Assembly (NCBI GenBank): GCA_964650485.1
Contig: CAZYTX010000061.1
Location: 1 to 21,290 of the forward strand
Origin: CAZYTX01 sp964650485
GTDB lineage: Bacteria > RBG-13-61-14 > DATKZS01
Direction of reading: 5' to 3'
Length of the DNA: 21,290 nt
The position numbers and the translations under genes are program-made. The notes under the pieces were generated by a model that was not told the origin of the DNA, ran no database searches, and worked only from the letters and a program-made list of their open reading frames with translations. The stretch's first letter is position 1. Each line of letters begins with the position of its first letter. Of the stretch, positions 1 through 6,611 are shown one piece after another.

Positions 1-40
1 CCGCGGCTACCAGCGCCGCCCGTGTCGCTCTTGATCTCAT
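1..40 (-). CDS. 5' end of an unidentified gene running off the left edge
   Basis: A minus-strand ATG at 40 is preceded by AGGAG with an 8-base gap, a good ribosome binding site. The 13 visible codons read MRSRATRAALVAA and stay open to the window edge. It lies 90 bases downstream of the DUF6788-like gene on the same strand, so the two may be co-transcribed. DUF6788-type genes are often seen next to transposase genes (family knowledge), so a transposase is possible, but an Ala-rich export signal would look the same. The product cannot be named from 13 residues. Confidence 0.35.
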   Translation of the reverse strand, partial: MRSRATRAALVAA

Positions 41-129
41 CGCGTTTTCTCCTGTTTGCTTTCAGAGAAAAAATCGCACGGTTAATCGGGGGACACCATA
101 GAATGGCGCGAACTTAAGCATTTTCCCTT

Positions 130-495
130 TCATTTCCTTGGTTTTCTCCTTTTGACTCCTTGGGTCTGTGCTTCCATGATTTTCTCCGAGAGGTCTCTCA
201 TCTCCTTTAATATATCTTCCACCTTGCGGTTTTGGTCAATCGCCTTCTGGTAGAGCCGGGCCTGCTCCTTTGTCAGGTTGACGGTTACGGTTTTTCCCTC
301 CTTTTTGAAAGTCCACTGATAATAAGGCCCGTAAGCTTTTCGCGGCTTTTGCTTTTTATCTTTTTCTCCTTTGACGGTCCTCTCGGTGATGGTTCCCTGG
401 AGGACGAGCCCTGTGCGGGCAAGTTTTCCGGACAGGGTTTGATAGCGCCTTTGCATCCGCTCTGTGTACTTTTCTTGTTTCATTTTTTTCTTCAT
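130..495 (-). CDS. DUF6788-like small basic protein
   Basis: A 121-residue, strongly basic protein with no signal peptide or membrane segment. The centre (about residues 55-85) carries a GPYYQWT motif, then KEGKTVTVNLT and KEQARLYQKAI, and a helical C-terminus. This pattern matches the DUF6788 family as I remember it (HGPYxxW, GKTVTxxLs, then a helix with an N-R-x-E/D element). The Cys-rich stretch common before GPY in that family is missing here and replaced by a Lys-rich segment. The function of the family is unknown; members are frequently near insertion sequences. Base composition is clearly more AT-rich than the surrounding core genes, which suggests an accessory origin. The ATG at 495 has no strong Shine-Dalgarno; the next ATG four codons later is an alternative start. 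Confidence 0.6.
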   Translation of the reverse strand: MKKKMKQEKYTERMQRRYQTLSGKLARTGLVLQGTITERTVKGEKDKKQKPRKAYGPYYQWTFKKEGKTVTVNLTKEQARLYQKAIDQNRKVEDILKEMRDLSEKIMEAQTQGVKRRKPRK

Positions 496-502
496 TTGTA
501 TT

Positions 503-536
503 ATCGCACATTCTGTGCTACAAGTCTATATACATG
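503..536 (-). promoter_or_regulatory. Putative promoter with an embedded palindrome, for the DUF6788-like gene
   Basis: Reading the minus strand, TAGACT (about 527-532) and GATAAT (about 504-509) are separated by 17 bases, resembling -35 and -10 elements. GCACA-TTC-TGTGC (506-518) is a perfect 5-base inverted repeat with a 3-base centre that overlaps the -10 and spacer. This is a plausible operator for a local repressor. The assignment rests only on consensus similarity. Confidence 0.35.
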
Positions 537-729
537 CAGCCAGGAAGGCAGGGGAGGGGGTGAAAAAATGGGCCGCCATGGTATTGTTGGCGCTGCTCCT
601 TTTTTAACATACGAGTCTGCTTCCTTGCCTGTCAAACATCGTTATAGATGGGCTTGACATGAATATCGCACAAACAACTGTTAACATTAGTTATCAAGAG
701 ATTAAAAGAGCAATCCAGGAGGTGGGGAA

Positions 730-1263
730 ATGCGGGAAAAAGATGAAGAGCCGGGAGGCGTCGAGAAAAAGATTGAGCTCGAGCCCATTGGAGTGATTCA
801 CACTCCATATAAACCGGGCCACTTCGCGCCTTTTCAGCCATTGGAAAGAGAAGAGGGAGAGGCCAGGATAAAGTTGTTCCCCGAATACGTTGACGGGCTG
901 CGCTCTCTTGAGAAGTTCAACTACATCTACGTGCTTTATTACATGGACAAGAACGAGCAGGAATGGACCGAGGAGGTCCGCCCGCCCTGGGCCAAAGGAC
1001 ATTCAGTGGGTCTGTTCGCCAGCCGCTCGCCCAACCGGCCCAACCGCATAGGCCTGTCCATCGTAAGGCTCAGGAAGCTCGAGGAGGACACGATTACGAC
1101 CTCTGCAATGGACGTGTTCGACCACACCCCGCTCCTTGATTTGAAACCGTATATAAAGGGTCTGGACTCGAAGCCGGGCGCAAACTACGGCTGGATAGAA
1201 GAGCTGGACGGCCACGACCACCTCATGGAGCACGTGCGCGGAATTCCACATGATCATGATTAA
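730..1263 (+). CDS. trmO: TrmO/TsaA-family tRNA (t6A37) N6-methyltransferase
   Basis: TrmO methylates N6 of threonylcarbamoyladenosine at tRNA position 37 using S-adenosylmethionine; it is cytosolic. The 177-residue protein shows the family signature in order: IGVIHTPYK near residue 20, a middle block with FASRSPNRPNRIGLS (about 97-111), and DVFDHTPLLDLKPYI near 130. It is short compared with E. coli TrmO (about 235 residues) and lacks that protein's C-terminal extension, like many archaeal and deltaproteobacterial members. AGGAGG seven bases before the ATG supports the start. The C-terminus is His/Asp-rich (GHDHLMEH and HDHD), which could bind metal but is not a known feature. It appears monocistronic, convergent with the minus-strand genes to its right. 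The family match is firm; the exact substrate is inferred. Confidence 0.85.
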   Translation: MREKDEEPGGVEKKIELEPIGVIHTPYKPGHFAPFQPLEREEGEARIKLFPEYVDGLRSLEKFNYIYVLYYMDKNEQEWTEEVRPPWAKGHSVGLFASRSPNRPNRIGLSIVRLRKLEEDTITTSAMDVFDHTPLLDLKPYIKGLDSKPGANYGWIEELDGHDHLMEHVRGIPHDHD

Positions 1264-1317
1264 GGGAAACAGCCGGTATGGCGGCGAGGAACGGAACTCG
1301 TCCCCTTAGCTGCGTTT

Positions 1318-1455
1318 TCAAGTGGGCCCCCTGCACACATTCCTGGCCATCATGGCCGAGCGCTTCTTCTCGTCTGCTTCCAGGTGGCAGTGCTTATATT
1401 TCTTCCCGCTTCCACACCAGCAAGGCTCGTTTCGGCCGAGGTTAATATCCGGCAT
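1318..1455 (-). CDS. SEC-C zinc-motif micro-protein (45 aa) or gene remnant
   Basis: A 45-residue frame from ATG 1455 to TGA 1318. It contains GRNEPCWCGSGKKYKHCH, a textbook SEC-C motif (C-x-C-x8-C-H), the zinc-binding element found at the C-terminus of SecA and at the ends of many unrelated proteins. The frame stays open upstream for about 25 more codons (to a TAG near 1531-1533) without another ATG, GTG or TTG. The ATG itself has no Shine-Dalgarno. So this could be a short stand-alone SEC-C protein or the tail of a longer gene whose 5' part was lost. A homopolymer of nine C at 1554-1562 lies just upstream. The motif is certain; that the gene is expressed is not. Confidence 0.55.
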   Translation of the reverse strand: MPDINLGRNEPCWCGSGKKYKHCHLEADEKKRSAMMARNVCRGPT

Positions 1456-1771
1456 GGTAGTGCTGATGCCGAGAGCATCTTTAAATGTATCTATGATACT
1501 AATTTCAGCAACCTCGCATGATTTAACATACTATAGCCCGGCTGCCACAGTCACCCCCCCCCTCTGAAAAGTCAAGTATCATTCAGGACATTTAAATCTA
1601 TTGCATCCCCGGATTTAAATTCAAAGGCGAAGGGGCATGGCCCGTACCCCTTCGCCAGTAAATCCTTGCGTGCAAGCCGCTTCCTGATCCTCAGCTCGCA
1701 GTCCGTCTTTTTCAAGCCTTCGCGTGCAGCCGCCCCCTGATACTTCGCTTGCAGCCTCCGTGTGCCGGCCG
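1456..1771. other. 316-base region between the SEC-C ORF and the DUF2914 gene
   Basis: The region holds a nine-C run (1554-1562), two ATTTAAAT palindromes forming a 9-base inverted repeat (1590-1598 and 1612-1620), the strong hairpin at 1626-1656, and two imperfect copies of a roughly 40-base segment (about 1669-1710 and 1721-1765). A minus-strand frame is open from the DUF2914 stop region to a TGA at 1572-1574, about 65 codons, and reads like plausible protein, but it has no ATG and contains the hairpin. I do not call it a gene. Confidence 0.5.
1626..1656 (-). terminator. Perfect 10-bp hairpin, probable terminator of the DUF2914 gene
   Basis: GGCGAAGGGG (1626-1635) and CCCCTTCGCC (1647-1656) form a perfect 10-base stem with an 11-base loop. 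On the minus strand the stem is followed by TTTGAATTTAAAT, a broken T-rich tract. It lies about 115 bases downstream of the DUF2914 stop. The T tract is imperfect, so a role as RNA-stabilising hairpin or protein site is also possible. Confidence 0.5.
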
Positions 1772-2233
1772 CTAGTCCATGCCTTCCTCTTCTTCTTCTT
1801 GCTCCTCTTCCTTCATCTTGGGCTTTTTCTTCTTCTCAGGGTCCACCAGCTTGAACTCGAGCGTCTCCAGCACGTTGCCATCGAGGTCTTTCACCTCGAC
1901 CTTGCAGTTGCCTCGCCAGGCCTTCCAGATGTTCTTGGAACTGTAGGTGCGCCAGTTCTTCGAGCCCACCTTGAGGTTTACCGAGGCGATCTCCTCGTCG
2001 TTCAGGGACCACACGTGGGTCACGGTGGCGCCGTCTTCCGCCCCGGTGATCCTTGTGAAGCAATAGAGCTTGCCCACGTCCGCGGGGAAGGACTTGCCGG
2101 GCTCCACGCACGCCCTCTCTTCCACGTCCTTGCAGATGGCCGCGTCCTCTACCCCCAGGTCAGCCGTCATGCCGGCAACGCCCACCAGCATGAACACCGA
2201 AGCCAGACCCAATACCAGAACCTTCTTTCTCAT
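1772..2233 (-). CDS. Exported DUF2914-domain protein
   Basis: A 153-residue protein beginning MRKKVLVLGLASVFML, a typical Sec signal peptide ending near AGMTA. The mature part matches the DUF2914 pattern: an AAIC start, FPADVGKLYCFTRI, then THVWSLNDEE, WRTYSSKNIW and a closing beta segment, about 95 residues in all. The C-terminus (about residues 130-153) is a Lys-rich then Glu-rich low-complexity tail ending EGMD. DUF2914 has no assigned function; it is usually periplasmic or membrane-linked in deltaproteobacteria. Three starts are possible. I chose the ATG at 2233 because GGAGG lies 8 bases upstream; the ATG two codons earlier is only 2 bases from it. It seems to be its own unit, with a promoter and a terminator. 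Confidence 0.8.
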   Translation of the reverse strand: MRKKVLVLGLASVFMLVGVAGMTADLGVEDAAICKDVEERACVEPGKSFPADVGKLYCFTRITGAEDGATVTHVWSLNDEEIASVNLKVGSKNWRTYSSKNIWKAWRGNCKVEVKDLDGNVLETLEFKLVDPEKKKKPKMKEEEQEEEEEGMD

Positions 2234-2279
2234 ACCCATGCCCTCCTTTCTTTTTTTCTCCCGGATTGACCTTACCGGA

Positions 2280-2309
2280 ATTATAACCCTCATAATATGT
2301 ACATTTGAA
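2280..2309 (-). promoter_or_regulatory. Putative sigma70-type promoter of the DUF2914 gene
   Basis: On the minus strand, TTCAAA (2304-2309) and a perfect TATAAT (2280-2285) are 18 bases apart. Transcription would start near 2273, about 40 bases before the gene's ATG. It lies just after the putative terminator of the mnmE-phosphatase unit, consistent with a new transcription unit. Confidence 0.5.
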
Positions 2310-2328
2310 AAAGAAAAGCAAGTCCCCT

Positions 2329-2360
2329 CAAAAAAAGCAGGCCCCGCCTTTTTAAGGGGC
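2329..2360 (-). terminator. Probable terminator after mnmE-phosphatase
   Basis: GGGGC (2356-2360) and GCCCC (2341-2345) flank a 10-base loop that contains the phosphatase stop codon. On the minus strand the stem is followed within four bases by seven T (2330-2336). The stem is short, but with the T run and the next promoter just beyond it a rho-independent terminator is reasonable. Confidence 0.5.
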
Positions 2361-3152
2361 GTCTCCGGGGACCGGCCCCTTGCCGGAGCCCGGCTTTGTC
2401 GCCGCTGCCAGGTCCGCTCCCGGAGCGGAAATAAAACCGGCCAGGACCTTTTGCTGCGAGCGGCTGAGCCAGATCCTGCGCCTCAGCCCGGAAAGCCTCG
2501 AGAGCGCCTCGTCAATGTCCCGGCAAAGACCGAGCCTCACCAGCGCCGCGGCCGCCATGACCGCGGAGCGGCCGTGCCCGAACGTGCAGTGGGCCAGCAC
2601 CGGCGCCCCGTTTTTCACGCACCTCTTTATGAACTCCACCCCCTCTGCCATGTCCGCATAAGCCGGCGCGGTCCCGTCCAGCACCGGCAGGCACAGGTAG
2701 GCCATTCCAGGGTCTTCCCGGAGCTCGACCGGTGCAGGGAACTCGGCTATCATGTCCAGAACCGCCTTTATGCCCTCATCCTTGAGACCGGGCACGTCAT
2801 CGCCCGTCACCCTGGCGCCAAGGTAGAGCCCGTCCGCCACCCTCTCGAACAAAGGCTCCCTGCCCCTCTTGCGATAGCGCCTCCACGCGGAGTACTCGAA
2901 AAAAAGAAGGGGCCACGAAAGCAGCCTGGGCAAAAGCTTTATGGAACCCGCCCGGTCCTTGAACATCCACCCGGGGTTCACCATCTTAAGTGACGCCACT
3001 ACGTATAGAATGCCGGTGAAGGCCTCCGAAGCCGCGGCCCAGAGAAACCCGAGGCCGGCAATGAAGAAAAGCGGATGCCCCTGGCACAGGCACATATAGC
3101 CTGCACACCCGAAAAAGGCGGCGAGCCCGAAGAAGGCCGCGGCAAACCCCAT
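2352..3152 (-). CDS. Membrane-anchored dual-specificity (Cys-based) phosphatase
   Basis: A 266-residue protein with two N-terminal hydrophobic segments (about residues 2-20 and 28-55), an aromatic amphipathic stretch (about 73-87), and a basic stop (RRYRKRGR, 91-98). The soluble phosphatase domain follows. The P-loop HCTFGHGRS (188-196) fits H-C-x5-R with nucleophile Cys189 and Arg195; Asp159 in PVLDG is the likely general acid. The YLGARVTGDD block near 110-119 is typical of dual-specificity phosphatases. The start codon immediately follows the mnmE stop, so translation is coupled. Substrate is unknown: protein phosphatase or a lipid-phosphate phosphatase such as the PTPMT1 group are both possible, the latter favoured only by membrane anchoring. 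The C-terminal 25 residues are Ala/Pro/Gly-rich and probably disordered. Confidence 0.8.
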   Translation of the reverse strand: MGFAAAFFGLAAFFGCAGYMCLCQGHPLFFIAGLGFLWAAASEAFTGILYVVASLKMVNPGWMFKDRAGSIKLLPRLLSWPLLFFEYSAWRRYRKRGREPLFERVADGLYLGARVTGDDVPGLKDEGIKAVLDMIAEFPAPVELREDPGMAYLCLPVLDGTAPAYADMAEGVEFIKRCVKNGAPVLAHCTFGHGRSAVMAAAALVRLGLCRDIDEALSRLSGLRRRIWLSRSQQKVLAGFISAPGADLAAATKPGSGKGPVPGDAP

Positions 3153-4523
3153 CTACTTGCCTATGCAGAAGCGCGAGAAGATCATGTCCAGGACCTCCTC
3201 CGTCGCGGTCTCGCCGGTGATCTCTCCCAGGGCCTCCAGGCAGAGCCGGAGGTCGCTGGCCACGAACTCGTGGGAGAGACCGTCCGCGGCCGCGGCCTTT
3301 GTCCGGAGGATGCTCTGCCTGGACCTTGAAAGCGCATCCGCGTGCCGGACATTGGTTATCACCGGGGCCTCGACCTCCCCGGCGCACAACGCATCCGCCA
3401 TATTTTCCATGAGCCCGTCCATGCCTTCACCGGTGAGCGCGGATATGCAAAGGGCGGTTGATCCCGGCAGCAAGGCTTTTGCCTCCTCCTTGTTTATGCT
3501 CATGTGCAGGTCGCACTTGTTGATGACCAGTATGGCCCCGCCGTGAGCCGCGGCCGCCATTTCCCTGTCAAGCTCGGCTATGTCTTTTGTCCCGTCCAGC
3601 ATGAAAAGGCACAAGTCCGCGGTCTCGATCATCTTCCTGGCCCGCTCCACCCCCATGCTCTCGACTGGCTCGCCCTCCTCGGTTAACCCCGCGGTGTCGA
3701 ACAGCCTGACCGGGGCCCCGCCCACCTCGATCATGTCCTCGACCACGTCCCTGGTGGTCCCGGGCACGGGTGTCACTATCACCCGCTCCTCGCCAAGAAG
3801 CCTGTTCATGAGCGTGGACTTGCCGGCGTTGGGCCTGCCGGCTATCACCACCCGGGCCCCATCTCTGAACATCCTTGCCCGGCCCGCCTGCTCGATCAGC
3901 TCCCTCATCCAGGCATCGGCTTTATCGAGCCTTGTTATAAGCTCGCTGTTTTCAATGGCGGTTACGTCCTCCTCCTCGTCCGAGAAGTCGATCCCCGCCT
4001 CCAGGAGCGCCAGGAGCTCCAGGAGCCCGGCGCGCATTTCCTGTAGTCGCTTGGAAAGCCCGCCTTCTAGCTGCGCCGCCGCGGCCCGGCCCGATGCATA
4101 AGTTCGCGAGTCTATGAGGTCGGCCACGGCCTCTGCCCGGGCAAGGTCAATGCGGCCGTTCAAAAAGGCCCTTCTCGTGAACTCTCCCGGGCCGGCAGGC
4201 CTGGCCCCTTGCTCGATCACCGCCTGCAAGACCCGGCGCAGGGGCGCCGGCCCGCCGTGGCAGTGGAACTCCGCGGTGTCCTGGGTGGTGTAGCTTTTGG
4301 GCGCGCGCATGACAAGGCACAGCACCTGGTCAATTTTTTGTGCCTGGTGTTCGACCCAGCCAAGAGATGCCGAGAAGCCGGGCATCTCAGCCGGGTCGCG
4401 CCCGCCCCGGAAGAGCTCCGAGGCTATCGGAAGCGCCCGGGGCCCCGACACCCGCACGATGCCGATGGCGCCCTTGCCCGGGGGCGTGGCCACCGCGGCG
4501 ATTGTGTCATCGTCGCTGATCAC
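3153..4523 (-). CDS. mnmE: tRNA modification GTPase MnmE (TrmE)
   Basis: MnmE, with MnmG, makes the carboxymethylaminomethyl group on U34 of certain tRNAs. Domains in order: the N-terminal tetrahydrofolate-binding domain (DTIAAVATPPGKGAIGIVR at 6-24), a helical domain, and an inserted GTPase domain with GRPNAGKST (229-237), GTTRDV (255-260), DTAG (276-279) and NKCD (335-338). The C-terminus is FCIGK, with the conserved Cys453. I chose GTG at 4523, giving 456 residues, the normal family length. An ATG at 4616 would add 31 unlike residues. GTG 4523 has no clear Shine-Dalgarno, so the start is not certain. The partner mnmG is not in the window. The stop codon abuts the phosphatase start, forming a two-gene unit divergent from corA. 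Confidence 0.95.
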   Translation of the reverse strand: MISDDDTIAAVATPPGKGAIGIVRVSGPRALPIASELFRGGRDPAEMPGFSASLGWVEHQAQKIDQVLCLVMRAPKSYTTQDTAEFHCHGGPAPLRRVLQAVIEQGARPAGPGEFTRRAFLNGRIDLARAEAVADLIDSRTYASGRAAAAQLEGGLSKRLQEMRAGLLELLALLEAGIDFSDEEEDVTAIENSELITRLDKADAWMRELIEQAGRARMFRDGARVVIAGRPNAGKSTLMNRLLGEERVIVTPVPGTTRDVVEDMIEVGGAPVRLFDTAGLTEEGEPVESMGVERARKMIETADLCLFMLDGTKDIAELDREMAAAAHGGAILVINKCDLHMSINKEEAKALLPGSTALCISALTGEGMDGLMENMADALCAGEVEAPVITNVRHADALSRSRQSILRTKAAAADGLSHEFVASDLRLCLEALGEITGETATEEVLDMIFSRFCIGK

Positions 4524-4571
4524 GGTGAATAAAGGTAGCAGAGCCGGATTTGAAAAACAACGCGCGCCCCC

Positions 4572-4606
4572 TTTACATAATGTCTCGAACGGATGTATTT
4601 TATAGT
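4572..4606 (+). promoter_or_regulatory. Possible promoter of corA
   Basis: TTTACA (4572-4577) and TATTTT (4596-4601) are 18 bases apart; an overlapping TATAGT (4601-4606) is a better -10 but is too far from this -35. The site lies between divergent mnmE and corA and is AT-rich compared with its surroundings. Consensus similarity only. Confidence 0.35.
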
Positions 4607-4648
4607 CTGCGTTCACAGAGGGGCTTTTATCTCACAAAGGAGGTTTAC

Positions 4649-5713
4649 ATGCCAAGGCTCTTTCAAAAGCGGTCCGGTAAAATCGGGCTTCCCCCTGGCA
4701 CGCTGGTGCACATCGGAGAGAAGAAGGAGGAGGCCGCAAAGATCAGGGTTCTCCACTACGATGAAAAGGATCTTCAGGAAAACGAGGTGACAAAGGACCA
4801 CGACTTCGGGCAGTACAAGACATCGCAAGGCGTGAGCTGGATAAACGTGGACGGGCTGCACGATGTGGAGCTGCTCGAAAAGCTCGGCCACGCCTTCGGA
4901 CTGCACCCCCTGGTAATGGAGGACGTGCTCAACACTGACCAGCGGCCCAAGGTCGAGGACTACGAGGAATACCTTTATATAGTGATGAAGATGCTCACGT
5001 TCGACCCGGACACGGATGAGATAGTGGTGGAGCAGGTAAGCCTTGTCCTGGGCCGGGGCTTTGTCATATCCTTCCAGGAGCGGGAAGGCGACATCTTCGA
5101 CCCGGTAAGGGAGCGTATAAAAAGCAACAGGTGGAGGATCAGGAAGCTGGGCTCGGACTACCTTGCATACGCCCTTTGCGACAGCGTGGTTGACAACTAC
5201 TTCCTCATACTTGAGAGCATCGGGGCCGAGGTGGAGAGGATCGAGCAGGGAATGTCAAGGGGGCCGGAGTCACGGGGCCTCCACTCCATACACAAGCTGA
5301 AAAGGGACCTGGTCGTGCTGAGGAAGGCGGTGTGGCCCCTGCGGGCGGTTGTAAGTGGAATGCAGAAACAGGTGTCCGACCTGATAAAAGAGAGCACCGG
5401 CCCTTACCTCCGGGACCTCTACGACCATACCGTACAGGTTGCAGACACCATCGAGACCTTCAGGGACATGCTGTCCAGCCTGCTTGACATGCACCTGTCA
5501 GCCATGAGCAACAGGATGAACGAGGTCATGAAAACCTTGACCGTCATAGCGACCATATTCATACCCCTCACCTTCATCGCCGGGATATACGGCATGAACT
5601 TCCAATACATGCCCGAGCTCGACTGGCGTTACGGCTACTTCACGGTGCTGGGGTTCATGGCGCTGATGGGCCTTATTATGCTTGTGTACTTCAAGACCAG
5701 GAGGTGGATGTAA
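4649..5713 (+). CDS. corA: CorA-family magnesium/cobalt transporter
   Basis: CorA proteins form pentameric inner-membrane channels for Mg2+ and Co2+. The 354-residue protein has the usual layout: a large cytosolic N-terminal domain (HPLVMEDVLNTDQRPKVEDY is a typical block near residues 86-105), a long helix, and two C-terminal membrane helices. The signature YGMN (314-317) follows the first helix (TLTVIATIFIPLTFIAGI), and the chain ends with the short basic tail KTRRWM. ATG 4649 is preceded by AAAGGAGG five bases upstream; an in-frame ATG at 4550 is an unlikely extension. It is convergent with the hotdog gene 37 bases away, and no terminator is obvious in that gap. Ion preference cannot be read from the sequence. 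Confidence 0.92.
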   Translation: MPRLFQKRSGKIGLPPGTLVHIGEKKEEAAKIRVLHYDEKDLQENEVTKDHDFGQYKTSQGVSWINVDGLHDVELLEKLGHAFGLHPLVMEDVLNTDQRPKVEDYEEYLYIVMKMLTFDPDTDEIVVEQVSLVLGRGFVISFQEREGDIFDPVRERIKSNRWRIRKLGSDYLAYALCDSVVDNYFLILESIGAEVERIEQGMSRGPESRGLHSIHKLKRDLVVLRKAVWPLRAVVSGMQKQVSDLIKESTGPYLRDLYDHTVQVADTIETFRDMLSSLLDMHLSAMSNRMNEVMKTLTVIATIFIPLTFIAGIYGMNFQYMPELDWRYGYFTVLGFMALMGLIMLVYFKTRRWM

Positions 5714-5750
5714 TACCGACTCTGACGGCGGCCGCTGCAAAATCAAAAGC

Positions 5751-6185
5751 CTACGCGTCCGAGCGGCCCACCTTTGTATGGATGGACGAGCCCCGGGCCG
5801 CGAGCTTTCCCTCATCATTGTAGACCTCGCACTCGCTGATCACTATACGCTTCCCCACGTGCACCACTTTGCTCACGGCCTTGAGCGAACCCTCGCGCAC
5901 CGGCCGCAGGAGCTGCACCTTGAGGTCCAGGGTGACCACCGCGGCCTCGCCCCGCATAACCGGCGCCATGGCCGTGCCGCAGGACGAGTCCACCAGGCTC
6001 GCCACCGCGCCACCGTGCACCGTGCCCCAGATGTTCTTGTGCTCCGGGATGACATCCATCTCCATGACCGAGCCCGTGTCCGTGAACTCGACAACACGCA
6101 TGTTTATGTACCTGTAATAGGGCGAGTCATTCAGCGCGCAACGTATGAACTCCTCACGGTCCCGGTCCCTTTCCGACTCATCCAT
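5751..6185 (-). CDS. Hotdog-fold thioesterase (PaaI/YbgC-like)
   Basis: A 144-residue cytosolic protein with a single hotdog domain. The hallmark HGGAVASLVDSSCGTA (about residues 62-77) is the helix-start motif of PaaI-type acyl-CoA thioesterases, with the Asp of LVD in the usual catalytic position. The following strands VVTLDLKVQLLRPVREG and SKVVHVGKR are also typical. These enzymes hydrolyse aryl- or acyl-CoA thioesters; the substrate is unknown. ATG 6185 was chosen because GGAGGAG lies about 8 bases upstream; an ATG seven codons earlier lies before the Shine-Dalgarno. A tight hairpin (CCGGCA-AA-TGCCGG, 6200-6213) sits directly upstream of the binding site and might affect translation. Confidence 0.85.
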   Translation of the reverse strand: MDESERDRDREEFIRCALNDSPYYRYINMRVVEFTDTGSVMEMDVIPEHKNIWGTVHGGAVASLVDSSCGTAMAPVMRGEAAVVTLDLKVQLLRPVREGSLKAVSKVVHVGKRIVISECEVYNDEGKLAARGSSIHTKVGRSDA

Positions 6186-6255
6186 TGTCCGGTCTCCTCC
6201 CGGCATTTGCCGGCAGTTTAGCAGCCTAAGGCAGAATAATAAAAGCCAAACCTTA

Positions 6256-6540
6256 ATCCCCGGTTAAGGATTACGGAGGCAGCGTTTTTTTCCAGGTGCT
6301 CTTCCAACCTTGGCCAACGCGCCTCCTGTGAAATCCTTAGCTTGCAGGACACTTAAAAACAAGAAGACAGGCCGCCGCCACGGGATGTCCGCGTTTTCAG
6401 CCGCTGCCGGCGCCGAACATTTTTTGCTTTTATCCGCGAGACCCCCAAAATCGGACAACAATATTTCCTGCCGCCTGATATCGTCCTCAATAGACCCATC
6501 TGAACATTCCAAACCCCAAACATCCCCCTTAACCGGGGAT
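6256..6540. repeat. 285-base segment bounded by a 14-bp inverted repeat (MITE-like)
   Basis: ATCCCCGGTTAAGG (6256-6269) is the exact reverse complement of CCTTAACCGGGGAT (6527-6540). Each arm also folds on itself: CCTTAA/TTAAGG at 6251-6269 and CATCCCC/GGGGATG at 6521-6541. The interior has no recognisable gene. This is the layout of a miniature inverted-repeat element, but I see no certain target-site duplication. Confidence 0.4.
6275..6326. other. Long bulged hairpin, possible structured RNA
   Basis: GGAGGC (6275-6280) pairs with GCCTCC (6321-6326), and after one bulged A, GCGTT (6282-6286) pairs with AACGC (6316-6320). Inside, CCAGGT pairs with ACCTTGG with one bulge. The stem is too long to be chance alone, but neither strand shows a terminator T run after it. 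I compared it with the SRP RNA apical domain and it does not match. Confidence 0.4.
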
Positions 6541-6549
6541 GAGGGATTC

Positions 6550-6578
6550 TTGACACCTTCCCGCATGGAATGTAAACT
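6550..6578 (+). promoter_or_regulatory. Sigma70-type promoter of the ffh operon
   Basis: A perfect TTGACA (6550-6555) is followed after exactly 17 bases by TAAACT (6573-6578). A transcript would start near 6585, leaving a 5' leader of about 27 bases before ffh. The -35 box lies 9 bases outside the right arm of the inverted repeat. Confidence 0.65.
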
Positions 6579-6611
6579 TAAGTGTTCGATGGAATAGAAG
6601 AGTGACGAGTC

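Larger units (their letters stand above)
6207..6611. other. Structured intergenic region between the thioesterase gene and ffh
   Basis: No convincing gene in this divergent region. It contains a 14-base inverted repeat pair (6256-6269 and 6527-6540), a bulged hairpin (6275-6326) and the ffh promoter at 6550-6578. Both strands carry open frames of 67-95 codons or more, but none resembles a known family and they lack good ribosome binding sites. It could be a degenerate mobile repeat or hold an unannotated RNA. Confidence 0.5.

Noticed and set aside
654..687. TTGACA at 654 as a trmO promoter
   Set aside because: No acceptable -10 box lies 16-19 bases downstream; the nearest AT-rich match is 22 bases away.
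660..790. A small plus-strand frame MNIAQTTVNISYQEI... overlapping the TrmO start
   Set aside because: No ribosome binding site, overlaps trmO in another frame, and ends soon inside it.
6275..6326. The hairpin as the 4.5S SRP RNA
   Set aside because: It lies near ffh and has GGAAG plus AGCA on the minus strand, but the conserved internal loops and spacing of the SRP apical domain are missing.
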